Below, piece by piece: positions 33,400 to 41,426 of a DNA stretch of 64,000 nt. Position numbers and translations under genes: made by a program. Under the pieces are notes generated by a model. The model had not been told where the DNA came from and made no database searches. It saw only the letters and a list, made by a program, of their open reading frames with translations. Source of the stretch: G965240465 sp965249525 (GTDB lineage Bacteria; SAR324; JACQKK01); the NCBI GenBank assembly GCA_965249525.1, contig OZ252237.1, positions 1,660,561 through 1,724,560 on the forward strand, written 5' to 3'. The stretch's first letter is position 1; each line of letters opens with the position of its first letter.

Positions 33400-33647
33400 T
33401 CTGAGAAAAGGCTTAAAAACAAGGCAGCTATCTGAGATGCCACGGGCAACAAGAAAGATTTACAGCAGCACTCATTTATTGGCCAACAATTGTCAGTACA
33501 AACGATAAGACACCATATCCCATTAGTTGGGGAACGTGTTAGAATGCATAGCTGAGGACGGTTTTCGGTTCACTCTGCCTATAAATATCATCAGCCCGCA
33601 CTAGCAGTGGGATACTTAATAGTATTATTGAATTCAAGAAGGTCTTG

Positions 33648-35342
33648 GTGAAAGCAAACAAAAATAACAATGAGGGGAAAGAATCTAAGGATTTACTCAA
33701 AAATCCGGAAGAGAATCCTGCTGAATTGGATGCTAAGCTAGCGCATCTGGACCGTTTGCGACAGCGGGAAGACAGCAATGACCTAGGCGTAAAAGAAACC
33801 AGTTTTTTCAGTAGTTGGCTAGCACCAATTATCTTAATAGCCTCTTTAGCCGGTATGTTGCATGTGGGCATACGCTTTTGGGATGCCTCGATGTCTGCAG
33901 ACATTCGCTCATTTGCAGAGTTGTTCTTGTTGCAGGAGGCTGATCATGTTACCGATGCCATCGGCGGAATGGCAGAAGTGATGGTGGCCTTGTTGGGTTT
34001 AGTGATTACTGTAGTAGCAATTGTAGTACAGTTAGCCGCCCAGCGTTATACTCCTAAATTAGTAGAACTGTTCATTGCAGATAAAATCAACCTCGCCTAT
34101 TTTGTCCTGATGGTGGTCACCAGCATGTATAGCGTGCTGATGATTTATTCAGTACGCTCTGGCTTTCTGCCATTTTGGGGAGCCTTGTCACTGGTGGGTC
34201 TAAGCATGCTGGTAATGACGATGCTGTTGCCCTATTTCTCTCATGTGTTTCGCTTTCTCACTCCTGCAAACATTCTCAGCAATCTTCGTTACAATGCGTC
34301 TCGTTCCATGAGACGGGTACGTATTTGGGGTTCATCAAGCCGCCATAAAGAAAATGTTGCTAATTCCATGGAGCAAATCAGCGATATTGCTCTAAGTGCA
34401 GTCTCGCAAACTGATCGCAACGTCGCTTTGCTCAGTCTGCATTCTTTACGTGATGTGATGGTGGATCACATGCTTATCAAAAAACGCATGCCCTCAAAAT
34501 GGTTCGCCCCCAAAAAAAATCACTTTCCCGCCATTTCCAGAGATTTCTTTGAAGAAATTGAAGGCGGACGCAACTGGGTGGAACTCAGAGGCTTTATGGA
34601 CATGGATTTACTTTTCAAAACCGCCGTTCAGCAAATGCCAGATGCTGTCAGTGCCATCGCCAATAATACCAGAATCATGGGGCATTATGCCTGCTACCTG
34701 GATGATCACCAAGTACTCAACGATGCTGTCCAATTCTTTAACACTTTTCTACGTCACTCACTCAATGCGCGCAATCCTAAAGCCATCTACAACCTGCTTT
34801 ATCAGTATCGTCTGCTGGCCGAAGATGTATTGGAATTTGATGAGGAACTAGCAAAGAAAATCGTTTTTTATTTCAAATTTTATGGACAAGCTGCTCAAAC
34901 CTACAACATTCCCTTGATTCTGGTTACCGTCTGTTTTGATCTGGTTGCTATCCTTAAACGTGCCTATCTATTGAAGTCCCCCAGCCTTAACCAAATGTTG
35001 AACCTTTTCTTGGAAGTAGACGACAGCCCAGCTACCCGTTCCAATGAATTCGAACTGCGCAGTGTGCGCAAGGCACAAATCAATTTCGGCAGTTTTATGC
35101 TTGCCCACCAAGAATATGCCCTGTTGCAACGGATAGTGAAGGATATCATCGAAGAACCGCTAGACCGCATGCAAGCCATTCACAAGGAAATGATGGGAGT
35201 CACCTCCCGCAAATTCTGGGAAATCACCGACCGCGGAGCAGACTTCTTCTACTTGGAGGAAAAAGAAAAAGAACTTGTAGAACAACTTTTTTATGAATAC
35301 ATCATCCCTGCTTGTAAAAAACAGGATGAAACTTCAAAATAA
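33648..35342 (+). CDS. DUF2254-like membrane protein
   Basis: A 564-residue protein with a charged N-terminal ~45 residues, four hydrophobic helices (SSWLAPIILIASLAGMLHV; MVALLGLVITVVAIVVQLA; FVLMVVTSMYSVLMIYSV; LSLVGLSMLVMTMLL) and a long cytoplasmic or periplasmic C-terminal region of ~350 residues. VVAIVVQLAAQRYTPKLVEL resembles the conserved second-helix region of DUF2254 predicted membrane proteins. The C-terminal half is helical, without a motif I recognise. The start GTG 33648 has AAGAAGG five bases upstream; a TTG one codon earlier is closer than ideal. Function is unknown. Confidence 0.72.
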   Translation: MKANKNNNEGKESKDLLKNPEENPAELDAKLAHLDRLRQREDSNDLGVKETSFFSSWLAPIILIASLAGMLHVGIRFWDASMSADIRSFAELFLLQEADHVTDAIGGMAEVMVALLGLVITVVAIVVQLAAQRYTPKLVELFIADKINLAYFVLMVVTSMYSVLMIYSVRSGFLPFWGALSLVGLSMLVMTMLLPYFSHVFRFLTPANILSNLRYNASRSMRRVRIWGSSSRHKENVANSMEQISDIALSAVSQTDRNVALLSLHSLRDVMVDHMLIKKRMPSKWFAPKKNHFPAISRDFFEEIEGGRNWVELRGFMDMDLLFKTAVQQMPDAVSAIANNTRIMGHYACYLDDHQVLNDAVQFFNTFLRHSLNARNPKAIYNLLYQYRLLAEDVLEFDEELAKKIVFYFKFYGQAAQTYNIPLILVTVCFDLVAILKRAYLLKSPSLNQMLNLFLEVDDSPATRSNEFELRSVRKAQINFGSFMLAHQEYALLQRIVKDIIEEPLDRMQAIHKEMMGVTSRKFWEITDRGADFFYLEEKEKELVEQLFYEYIIPACKKQDETSK

Positions 35343-35410
35343 TCGTCCATTTTCTTAAAAGCTCTCTTAACTATTGGCTAGGTTTGGCCATCATTTCTCA
35401 GCAACTGCCA

Positions 35411-35908
35411 ATGATGAACTACCGGGTAGAGTCTTTTCGGAAAGCGATGGCTTCTTGGTGCACCGGTATCAGCATCATCACTACCCGTGCCAAGGACGGT
35501 ACCCCTTACGGTTTTACCGCTAGTTCGCTTTCATCTCTTTCTTTAGAACCTCCCCAACTGTTGTTCTGTTTGGGATCACATGTACGTGGTAAAAAAGTAT
35601 TTATGGAAACTGAAACTTTTGCGGTTCACTTGCTTACTGAAAAGCAACGCGATCTAGCAGAATTGTTCGCTAGTGATTCGGATAATAAGTTTCCTGACGG
35701 TTGTTGGCAAAAAGGACGTTTGGATACTCCCTTATTGGAACAGGAGGATAGACTGTATGCGATGGAATGTCTTACTACTGCAAAACTATCAGCCAGCGGA
35801 GAAAACCGCATTATTGTCGGTCAGCCCAAAATATTTTACCCTGGAACCCCCCATGCTATGCCTCTGTTGTACTTTTGCCAGAAATATCATCGGCTCTCTA
35901 GCTTGTAG
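35411..35908 (+). CDS. flavin reductase-like domain protein
   Basis: A ~165-residue FMN-binding protein of the HpaC/flavin reductase family. Hallmarks are FRKAMASWCTGISIITTRAK, PYGFTASSLSSLSLEPPQLL, the SHVRGKKVFMETETFAVHLL stretch and the late His (FYPGTPHAMPLLYFCQKYH replaces the usual GDH motif region). Such proteins reduce free flavin for a partner monooxygenase, or act as stand-alone oxidoreductases. The start is uncertain: ATG 35411 or 35414, or a TTG at 35384; none has a clear ribosome binding site. It ends nine bases from the convergent glycosyltransferase gene. Confidence 0.87.
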   Translation: MMNYRVESFRKAMASWCTGISIITTRAKDGTPYGFTASSLSSLSLEPPQLLFCLGSHVRGKKVFMETETFAVHLLTEKQRDLAELFASDSDNKFPDGCWQKGRLDTPLLEQEDRLYAMECLTTAKLSASGENRIIVGQPKIFYPGTPHAMPLLYFCQKYHRLSSL

Positions 35909-35917
35909 CCATACTAA

Positions 35918-36739
35918 CTATCGCTTTGGCGATTGAGAAAAACTTGCTGATATAGACGGCATTTGATCAGGATGATGAAAAAACCACCAAAACTTAATGA
36001 AACGTATTGGAAAATCCACAGATCCTACCACTGCTTGTACAAAGCCGGCCCAACCATCCAAGCAGCCCCTTTTGAACAACCAACGACGCCAAAAACGTCC
36101 CCAGGGTTTCATGACACAATAACCCAATGCGTTCCAAATATTGGGGCGTAGACCCTGATGCACCATCACGCAAGCTTCAAAAGTAGAAAAAAAATCCATC
36201 TTGTCGATGGATACCTGTGGAGAAGCAACACTGTGATGATCCAACGCTTCTTGTAAGCGACCTATTGTGCCTTGTACTTCAAGTTTTTCGTGTACGTGAC
36301 GACAAGGGAATCGCGCATTGCCGCGGCGGAACAAACGTAGCTGGACATCCGGGTATTGCCCTCCATGCCTGAGCCAGCGACCAAAGTAATGGTTGCGGCG
36401 CGGTAAGCAAAAAGCATTTTCTTGAGGATTGGAAGCTACCACCCACCGAATTTCTTTTGCCAAAGCAGCACTAATCTCTTCATCTGGATCCAAATAAAAT
36501 ACCCAATCTCCTACTGCTTGTTCCAGCGCATAGGCTTTATTAACATTGAGGTTCAAGTTATTGGGGCGCATATAGACTTTTTTGGTATAACGGCGGGCTA
36601 TTTTTTGAGAATCATCACTGCTTTCGCAGTCAACATAGACAATTTCATCCGCCCAAGCTGCCGATGCCAAGGAACCTGGCAGCAAATGGGCTTCATTGTG
36701 GCCTGTAATGGTAACAGAAATAAGCGGGGAATGTTTCAT
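35918..36739 (-). CDS. family 2 glycosyltransferase (WaaE-like)
   Basis: A 273-residue GT-A fold glycosyltransferase. ISVTITGHNEAHLLPGSLAS opens the nucleotide-sugar domain; EIVYVDCESSDDSQKIARRY follows, and WVFYLDPDEEIS carries the DxD-like metal site. HEKLEVQG and a C-terminal region with positive and aromatic residues (RWLFKRGCLDG) are as in the LPS core beta-1,4-glucosyltransferase WaaE/KdtX group. It should modify LPS core sugar on the cytoplasmic face. The ATG at 36739 is chosen over an upstream start because family members begin just before ISVTI. It lies next to a heptosyltransferase-like gene on the same strand. Confidence 0.88.
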   Translation of the reverse strand: MKHSPLISVTITGHNEAHLLPGSLASAAWADEIVYVDCESSDDSQKIARRYTKKVYMRPNNLNLNVNKAYALEQAVGDWVFYLDPDEEISAALAKEIRWVVASNPQENAFCLPRRNHYFGRWLRHGGQYPDVQLRLFRRGNARFPCRHVHEKLEVQGTIGRLQEALDHHSVASPQVSIDKMDFFSTFEACVMVHQGLRPNIWNALGYCVMKPWGRFWRRWLFKRGCLDGWAGFVQAVVGSVDFPIRFIKFWWFFHHPDQMPSISASFSQSPKR

Positions 36740-36817
36740 CGTACAATACCAAGCAGAGATTTGAAAAAAGAATCCATCAAATCCAAATAGTAGCACCTTG
36801 CAAGCAGGCAGCTATGG

Positions 36818-37921
36818 TTATATGATGCCCAGCTGCTGCAACCGCTGCCAAACTTGTTGAGGCTGAATGCTGGCTACACAGTCAAAGTAGGGGCATCGAT
36901 TTTTTTCACACAATACACAGTTCTTTGGGAATCGGCTGTATAGCAAGTTCTCAGGTGAAACAGAAAAAGGAGCTGGGGCATCATGTGGTTGTAGAGGCAA
37001 GGTGCGCCAGCGTACTGGAGAGCTCGCCAAGTTTTGAGGATACAAGCCAATGTGCGGGGTACCAACCAATGCTGCTAAGTGGAGCGGACCTGAAGAATTG
37101 CCTATGAACAGCTTTGCCTGCCGTAATAGAGCAGCCAATTGAGACAAAGAAAGCGTGGTCAACAACTTAATAAAAGGGCTGGATTTCCAAGCATTAGCCA
37201 AAATATAACGCTCTGATTCGTTACCTATCACCACTGTTTGCCATCCAGCTTGATGAAAGCGATGCGCCAAATCAATAAAGGAAGTTTGCGGCCAAGAAAG
37301 CGCAGTATTGGTAGATTTCAGGGCATGTAGTACCACCAGCGGGCGCTCAGTAGACAACCCCCACATGCTTAGGGAGATCGGGAAGCTTTTTAGCGGAGGC
37401 AAGCCGTAATAATAAGCAGGCAAACCTGCCGACTCCAGCAAACACAAATTGAGCCAATATTCCGCCAACCCTGAGCGTTGACGGCCAATCGCCTCAAAAC
37501 GGTTAAAACGCCAAGAAAACCATCGTCTCAACGAACCCACCCGTACTGGAATATCACTCTGGTGTATCAAACGGGCAGAGGCTGATTCAGCATAAGGCAA
37601 AAAAGCAGCATCCACCTGCAAGGCACGAACTTCTTTCAGTAAATCAGCACGCTGACATCGCACTTGTTCAGCAGAAAAACGACCAACATCTCGCTTCAGC
37701 AACACCCCTTTATCAATCACCACTCCTGCTATCCAAGGCAGACATTCCACCAAAGGAGCCACCGTAGATGATGTCAACACCCACACTTTTGCACCCCTAC
37801 GTGCCAGCGCATCCATCAATGGCAAGGTGAGGATAAAATCACCTAGGCCGTCATTACGTACGACCAACACCCGCCGTAGAGGAAGGGGAGATGATTGATC
37901 GCTAACAAAAAAAGCATTCAT
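36818..37921 (-). CDS. family 9 glycosyltransferase (heptosyltransferase-like)
   Basis: A 367-residue GT9 enzyme related to WaaF/WaaC/WaaQ, which transfer ADP-heptose to the LPS inner core. VLVVRNDGLGDFILTLPLMD is the N-terminal signature, and FIGNSSGPLHLAALVGTPHIG followed by LYPQ is the conserved C-terminal nucleotide-sugar motif. A late cysteine-rich segment (NCVLCEKNRCPYFDC) is typical of the subfamily. The start at 37921 (MNAFFVSDQ) is preferred; a longer form would add 25 hydrophobic residues absent from the family. It precedes the WaaE-like gene by ~80 bases, so the two likely form an LPS core operon. Confidence 0.9.
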   Translation of the reverse strand: MNAFFVSDQSSPLPLRRVLVVRNDGLGDFILTLPLMDALARRGAKVWVLTSSTVAPLVECLPWIAGVVIDKGVLLKRDVGRFSAEQVRCQRADLLKEVRALQVDAAFLPYAESASARLIHQSDIPVRVGSLRRWFSWRFNRFEAIGRQRSGLAEYWLNLCLLESAGLPAYYYGLPPLKSFPISLSMWGLSTERPLVVLHALKSTNTALSWPQTSFIDLAHRFHQAGWQTVVIGNESERYILANAWKSSPFIKLLTTLSLSQLAALLRQAKLFIGNSSGPLHLAALVGTPHIGLYPQNLASSPVRWRTLPLQPHDAPAPFSVSPENLLYSRFPKNCVLCEKNRCPYFDCVASIQPQQVWQRLQQLGII

Positions 37922-38017
37922 CTTGGCTAACAGTAGCAAGTAGCAAAGCCAGAATTGATGAATGAACAAATAACAGCTTGACAGACAAAAAACCAATCAG
38001 TTAAGTGTAATTCATTC

Positions 38018-38226
38018 GGGTACCTTCATGGGTTTAAAAGGGAATGCGGTGAGAATCCGCAACTGTCCCCGCAACTGTGAGGCGCACTTATATGCAAGCT
38101 ATTAGACAAAAACGGAAAGTCTTTAGCTGAATGCAAATATTTTAGGATGACTTGCCACTGGATCTGACAATCTGGGAAGGCATTTTCATCTATACTTTTG
38201 GCGCCATAGTCAGGATATCTGCCCGA
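38018..38226 (+). promoter_or_regulatory. cobalamin (B12) riboswitch
   Basis: The aptamer consensus is clear. The 5' strand starts CGGGTACC at 38018; AAAAGGGAATGCGGTGAGAA (from 38037) is the conserved L3-P3 region; CCCCGCAACTGTGA (38067-38080) is the B12 box core. GCCACTG (38154-38160) and CTGGGAAGGC (38172-38181) form P6-J6, and AGTCAGGATATCTGCCCG (38208-38225) closes the P1 region, pairing with the 5' strand. It is on the plus strand upstream of the lipoprotein gene at 38388. By family knowledge, cobalamin binding lowers expression. It reports that the downstream genes respond to B12. Confidence 0.95.
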
Positions 38227-38231
38227 CAGCC

Positions 38232-38273
38232 GGCCTCTTGGTTAATATCTCACGGTGGGTGAGAAAAGAGGCC
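38232..38273 (+). promoter_or_regulatory. hairpin after the cobalamin aptamer (expression platform candidate)
   Basis: GGCCTCTT (38232-38239) pairs with AAGAGGCC (38266-38273), enclosing an inner CTCAC/GTGAG stem (38249-38253 with 38259-38263). There is no T-run after it, so it is not a standard intrinsic terminator. Further downstream is an 18-base perfect palindrome (38323-38340) in the same leader. Switching may involve Rho, processing or translation. Confidence 0.6.
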
Positions 38274-38387
38274 CATAGGCTCTATTGTGTGTCAGCACAA
38301 AAGCTGTCGAACGGTAGAAGATGCAGCTACATGTAGCTGCCAGCAGTAATATCTGCCTCCATTGTCACAGATTCTGTTGATATATCT

Positions 38388-39836
38388 ATGACGCACACTA
38401 GGCCTTCCTCTAACGGAAGAACTAGGAACATGTTTACATTCTATAAAAAAATATTTCACCCGATCAGTACGGGTAAGCAGTATCGCAAGTACAAAACTGC
38501 CTTGAAAGCATGGCTGCTCCCGGGCTGGCGTGTTGTTATCGGCATACCGTGCTTTTCACAGCTGAAGGCTTCGCTGGCAATTGTAATACCAGTGCTTATG
38601 TTATGGATGCTTGCAAGTTGTGATTCTACACCGAGGGAAACACGCATCATCAATGTAATACAGCAAGCCCCTGCAAACATTCCCCCTGGTGAACACCTGT
38701 ATTGCATCACCAATATTGGTCACACCATGACGGTTTTTGATCGCCCCGGCCACAGCAACCGTTTTTTAAAACTAGATCCTGTTGGCCCCTGGTTTGATTC
38801 AGATGCGGGCTATTATATTTCACGGGTAGAGGGCGGCGGCGGTGCCAATGCTTTGCTGCGTTTTTCCCCTCAAACATTGCTGGAGACTGGTGAGATCAGG
38901 TTTGGAGCCAACAGCAATCCCAATCAACTGCTAATATTGGGTTCTGATGATAAAATAGGCTGGGTGGCGTTGAGGGGCAGCAATTTTGACAGCTTTGCCA
39001 CAGTAGCCATTGCTGTAGTGGATTTGGAAAATATGAATGGCCTCGATTCTGTCTCTTTGGAAGAATTGGTGCCTGCCGACCGCAGAAACAATGAGAAACT
39101 CACCAGTATTCTTGGATTTGTCTGGGATGAAGATTGTCCCGCACCTAGTGGTGGGGGATGCGCCTATGCCATAGTGAACAACTGGAATGGCGAAACGAAT
39201 AGTCATGGCGGTAATCGTGCAGGGTGGCTGTTGGTTTTGCAGCCTGATGCTCAAGGTCTCCCACAGTTGGTAGGAGATGTGGTGCAATTAGGAATTTCAC
39301 CTCAGCTGCTTGCACTGCTTTACGATGAGAATCTGTGGGTGGTTATTAATGCGGGTTATGCCAGCTTTGGTTCAGGTGAACCCGGCTACCTGCAGAAAAT
39401 AAGCACTTCTACCCTGTTTGATGGTGCCAGCAATGACATCCAAAAAAGTCCACTGGCGAGCAACTGCAGTGGTGTGGCTTCAGGAGAAAGAGAAGATAGC
39501 CAAGGCTGCGACCCCAACGGGATTTCTCTTTCGCCACAAGCCGATATAGCCTGGGTGTACACCGGTTTCCATGGGCATATTCGGGTGCTGGATCTCTCCA
39601 CTGAAACACTGCAAGACGATAATGCAACAGTGCAGCTGACAGGACCGTTGTTTAAAGTGAGCAATCCGACCCCGCGAGTATTCAGCGGCGTAGGTGGATT
39701 TGGAGAAGCTCGCCTAGCAGAACTAAATTCTCACCCAGGTGCTGATGGCAAAACCATCTACTACATTGCAAATGAGTATGACCTCAACGCTGGCAGAGGA
39801 GGATTGGGCTGCGCAGCTTACACCGTTGAGCCATAG
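38388..39836 (+). CDS. B12-riboswitch-controlled lipoprotein, beta-propeller-like
   Basis: A protein of up to 482 residues of unknown family. A hydrophobic segment (SLAIVIPVLMLWMLASC) ends in a lipobox, LASC, followed by Asp, so it is probably lipidated. The N-terminus from ATG 38388 is unusually long (~78 residues before the Cys); ATG 38430 or TTG 38502 would shorten it. The mature part has spaced blades of a YVTN/YncE-like type: NQLLILGSDDKIGWVALRGS with IAVVDLENM, and GISLSPQADIAWVYTGFHGH with IRVLDLSTE. Upstream is a cobalamin riboswitch. Bacteroides BtuG, a B12-binding surface lipoprotein, is also a propeller. A B12-capture role is inference from context and fold pattern only. Confidence 0.62.
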   Translation: MTHTRPSSNGRTRNMFTFYKKIFHPISTGKQYRKYKTALKAWLLPGWRVVIGIPCFSQLKASLAIVIPVLMLWMLASCDSTPRETRIINVIQQAPANIPPGEHLYCITNIGHTMTVFDRPGHSNRFLKLDPVGPWFDSDAGYYISRVEGGGGANALLRFSPQTLLETGEIRFGANSNPNQLLILGSDDKIGWVALRGSNFDSFATVAIAVVDLENMNGLDSVSLEELVPADRRNNEKLTSILGFVWDEDCPAPSGGGCAYAIVNNWNGETNSHGGNRAGWLLVLQPDAQGLPQLVGDVVQLGISPQLLALLYDENLWVVINAGYASFGSGEPGYLQKISTSTLFDGASNDIQKSPLASNCSGVASGEREDSQGCDPNGISLSPQADIAWVYTGFHGHIRVLDLSTETLQDDNATVQLTGPLFKVSNPTPRVFSGVGGFGEARLAELNSHPGADGKTIYYIANEYDLNAGRGGLGCAAYTVEP

Positions 39837-39968
39837 TCTTTGCTCAGCATCCTTTGCATGGCATAACTGTTTTCTTAATGGCTTGCCTTGCCAAATACCT
39901 CTGTTTGGCACATAATGCCTGCAGGTTGGGGGGTTTTGTGATGGTCGTTTATTGATTGGTGAGTCCCA

Positions 39969-40457
39969 ATGTTTCTTTTTATAAGCCATTTTTTCCATTG
40001 TTGGTGGCGGCGGTTGCAGACAGCCGCTTTAGTGTTGGGATTTTCTTTGTTTGCCATGGGCTTAAGCGGATCAGGCGGTGGCATAGATGAAGCTGCTATT
40101 CCTGTTCCAGAACAAAACTTTCGCGTGTTGTTGGAAGATACCCAGGGACGCAAAGTAGAGGCCGAACGGGTAACCTGGGAAGGCAAGGTTTTTTTGCGTG
40201 CCCAGTATGGAAAAGCGGTGATTAGTCTGCCTTTTTCTAATCTACGTCTGATAGAACGTTCCAGTGGCTCTGACACGGTAGAAGGTCGCCAAATTCCTAT
40301 CAATGTGACTCTGCGTAGCGGGGATACCCTGGTGGTGGGCGTGGAACGCTCCAGCAAATGCTACGGCAAAACAAAGTTTGGGAACTATGAAATTTTTTTC
40401 AAAGACTTGAGACGGATAGAGTTTCTAGAAAGCGATATTCCTGTTCCTACCCCATAA
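39969..40457 (+). CDS. small exported protein with internally repeated beta domain
   Basis: A 162-residue protein, not recognised. The N-terminus (RRLQTAALVLGFSLFAMGLS) is a signal peptide or anchor. The rest splits into two related halves: FRVLLEDTQGRKVEAERVTW...NLRLIER and INVTLRSGDTLVVGVERSSK...DLRRIEFLE, each a strand-rich unit ending in an L-x-I motif. A Cys near residue 133 is unpaired. It begins 132 bases after the B12-controlled lipoprotein on the same strand; a TGCCAAA/TTTGGCA hairpin (39889-39910) lies between, without T-run. Whether the riboswitch also controls it is unknown. Function unknown. Confidence 0.6.
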   Translation: MFLFISHFFHCWWRRLQTAALVLGFSLFAMGLSGSGGGIDEAAIPVPEQNFRVLLEDTQGRKVEAERVTWEGKVFLRAQYGKAVISLPFSNLRLIERSSGSDTVEGRQIPINVTLRSGDTLVVGVERSSKCYGKTKFGNYEIFFKDLRRIEFLESDIPVPTP

Positions 40458-40467
40458 AAGACCTGCC

Positions 40468-40555
40468 GGAGAGATGACCGAGTGGCCGAAGGTGCGCGCC
40501 TGGAAAGCGTGTGTGCGTCAAAAGCGTACCGAGGGTTCGAATCCCTCTCTCTCCG
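40468..40555 (+). tRNA. tRNA-Ser (GGA anticodon)
   Basis: The 88-base sequence folds as a class II tRNA. Acceptor arms GGAGAGA and TCTCTCC pair, the discriminator is G, the T-loop reads GGTTCGAATCC, and a long variable arm TGTGCGTCAAAAGCGTAC type is present as in serine tRNAs. The anticodon loop CTGGAAA gives GGA, reading UCU/UCC. CCA is not encoded. It lies just after the small exported gene and before the methyltransferase on the opposite strand. Confidence 0.95.
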
Positions 40556-40635
40556 TTTTCAAGTGATACATCCCCTGATGATCTGAAGAAATTTTGGATT
40601 GGTATTTATCAATCTCGCTATTTTTAGAAGTTCAA

Positions 40636-41334
40636 TTATCCTGAATGAACAGTAATATGAGCAATAAAAAATAGATTCAAATCTACTGAAGGGATGCGCG
40701 TAGGCCACCATGCCTCCTTAGCACCAGGGAAATAATGGCGTAGAATTGCAATTAAATTGTTACAAGAGTTTACATGCTCTCTTGCATTTACGTAATCATA
40801 AGGAATATCTAGATCATTTGCTCTGGATCGTGGTCCAAACTTTTGACCCAATCGCCAAACAAGACCAGGATCTGTTGGAATCAAAATGGAGAGCACGCCA
40901 TTATACTTGATAACCCTCTGCCATTCTTGCAAAATTTTATGCGGATAATAAATATGTTCCAACACATGGGCAGCAATTAATCTATCAAAAAATTGATCTT
41001 TATAAGGGAGTTTATCTCCGCTCAAAATTTGAAAAGAAAGCTTTTTTCGTGGCCATTTGGAATACTTTTCTTTGGCTACTGACAAAGTCTCTGTGTCCAT
41101 ATCTGAAAGTATATACTCAGAAAATTGATGCCTTACAAATGGCAAGTGCTGTCCTGTGCCCGCACCGATCTCCAAAACACGGTCAAAACGTTCTTTTTTG
41201 CTAAATGGTTTTTCAGAAAACTTATGTCCTGCTTTCATTACAATGGACTGTAGGGAATTTGTGTATGACCGCTCATCATAGGTTCCATAAAATTTCTGTC
41301 GAATTGCAGCCCATTCAATATCTTTCTCGTCCAT
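40636..41334 (-). CDS. SAM-dependent methyltransferase (class I)
   Basis: A 232-residue Rossmann methyltransferase. Motif I RVLEIGAGTGQHLPF, motif II with SDMDTETL, and DRLIAAHVLEHIYYPHKIL then NGVLSILIPTDPG are characteristic of the Methyltransf_11 group. Substrate is unknown. The gene has AAGGGA before the ATG at 41334. By eye it is richer in A and T than its neighbours, and it stands next to a tRNA gene, which raises the possibility of horizontal gain, but no integrase or repeat is seen. It may also be an LPS or polysaccharide modifying enzyme; that is open. Confidence 0.82.
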   Translation of the reverse strand: MDEKDIEWAAIRQKFYGTYDERSYTNSLQSIVMKAGHKFSEKPFSKKERFDRVLEIGAGTGQHLPFVRHQFSEYILSDMDTETLSVAKEKYSKWPRKKLSFQILSGDKLPYKDQFFDRLIAAHVLEHIYYPHKILQEWQRVIKYNGVLSILIPTDPGLVWRLGQKFGPRSRANDLDIPYDYVNAREHVNSCNNLIAILRHYFPGAKEAWWPTRIPSVDLNLFFIAHITVHSG

Positions 41335-41426
41335 CGTTCTATCCCTTTTGTTTGTTAAATTGAAGATGTACCTTTGTTAGCAGTCACTAGGGGAGAAAAG
41401 ACAGATGCCAAGAAAGACAGTTGAGT

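Noticed and set aside
38388..39836. Assignment of the B12-controlled gene as a TonB-dependent receptor (btuB)
   Set aside because: No plug or beta-barrel motifs; the protein is a lipoprotein with propeller-like blades and lacks a TonB box.
40468..40635. Possible attachment site or integrated element at tRNA-Ser
   Set aside because: No integrase and no repeat of the tRNA 3' end were seen in the flanking sequence.
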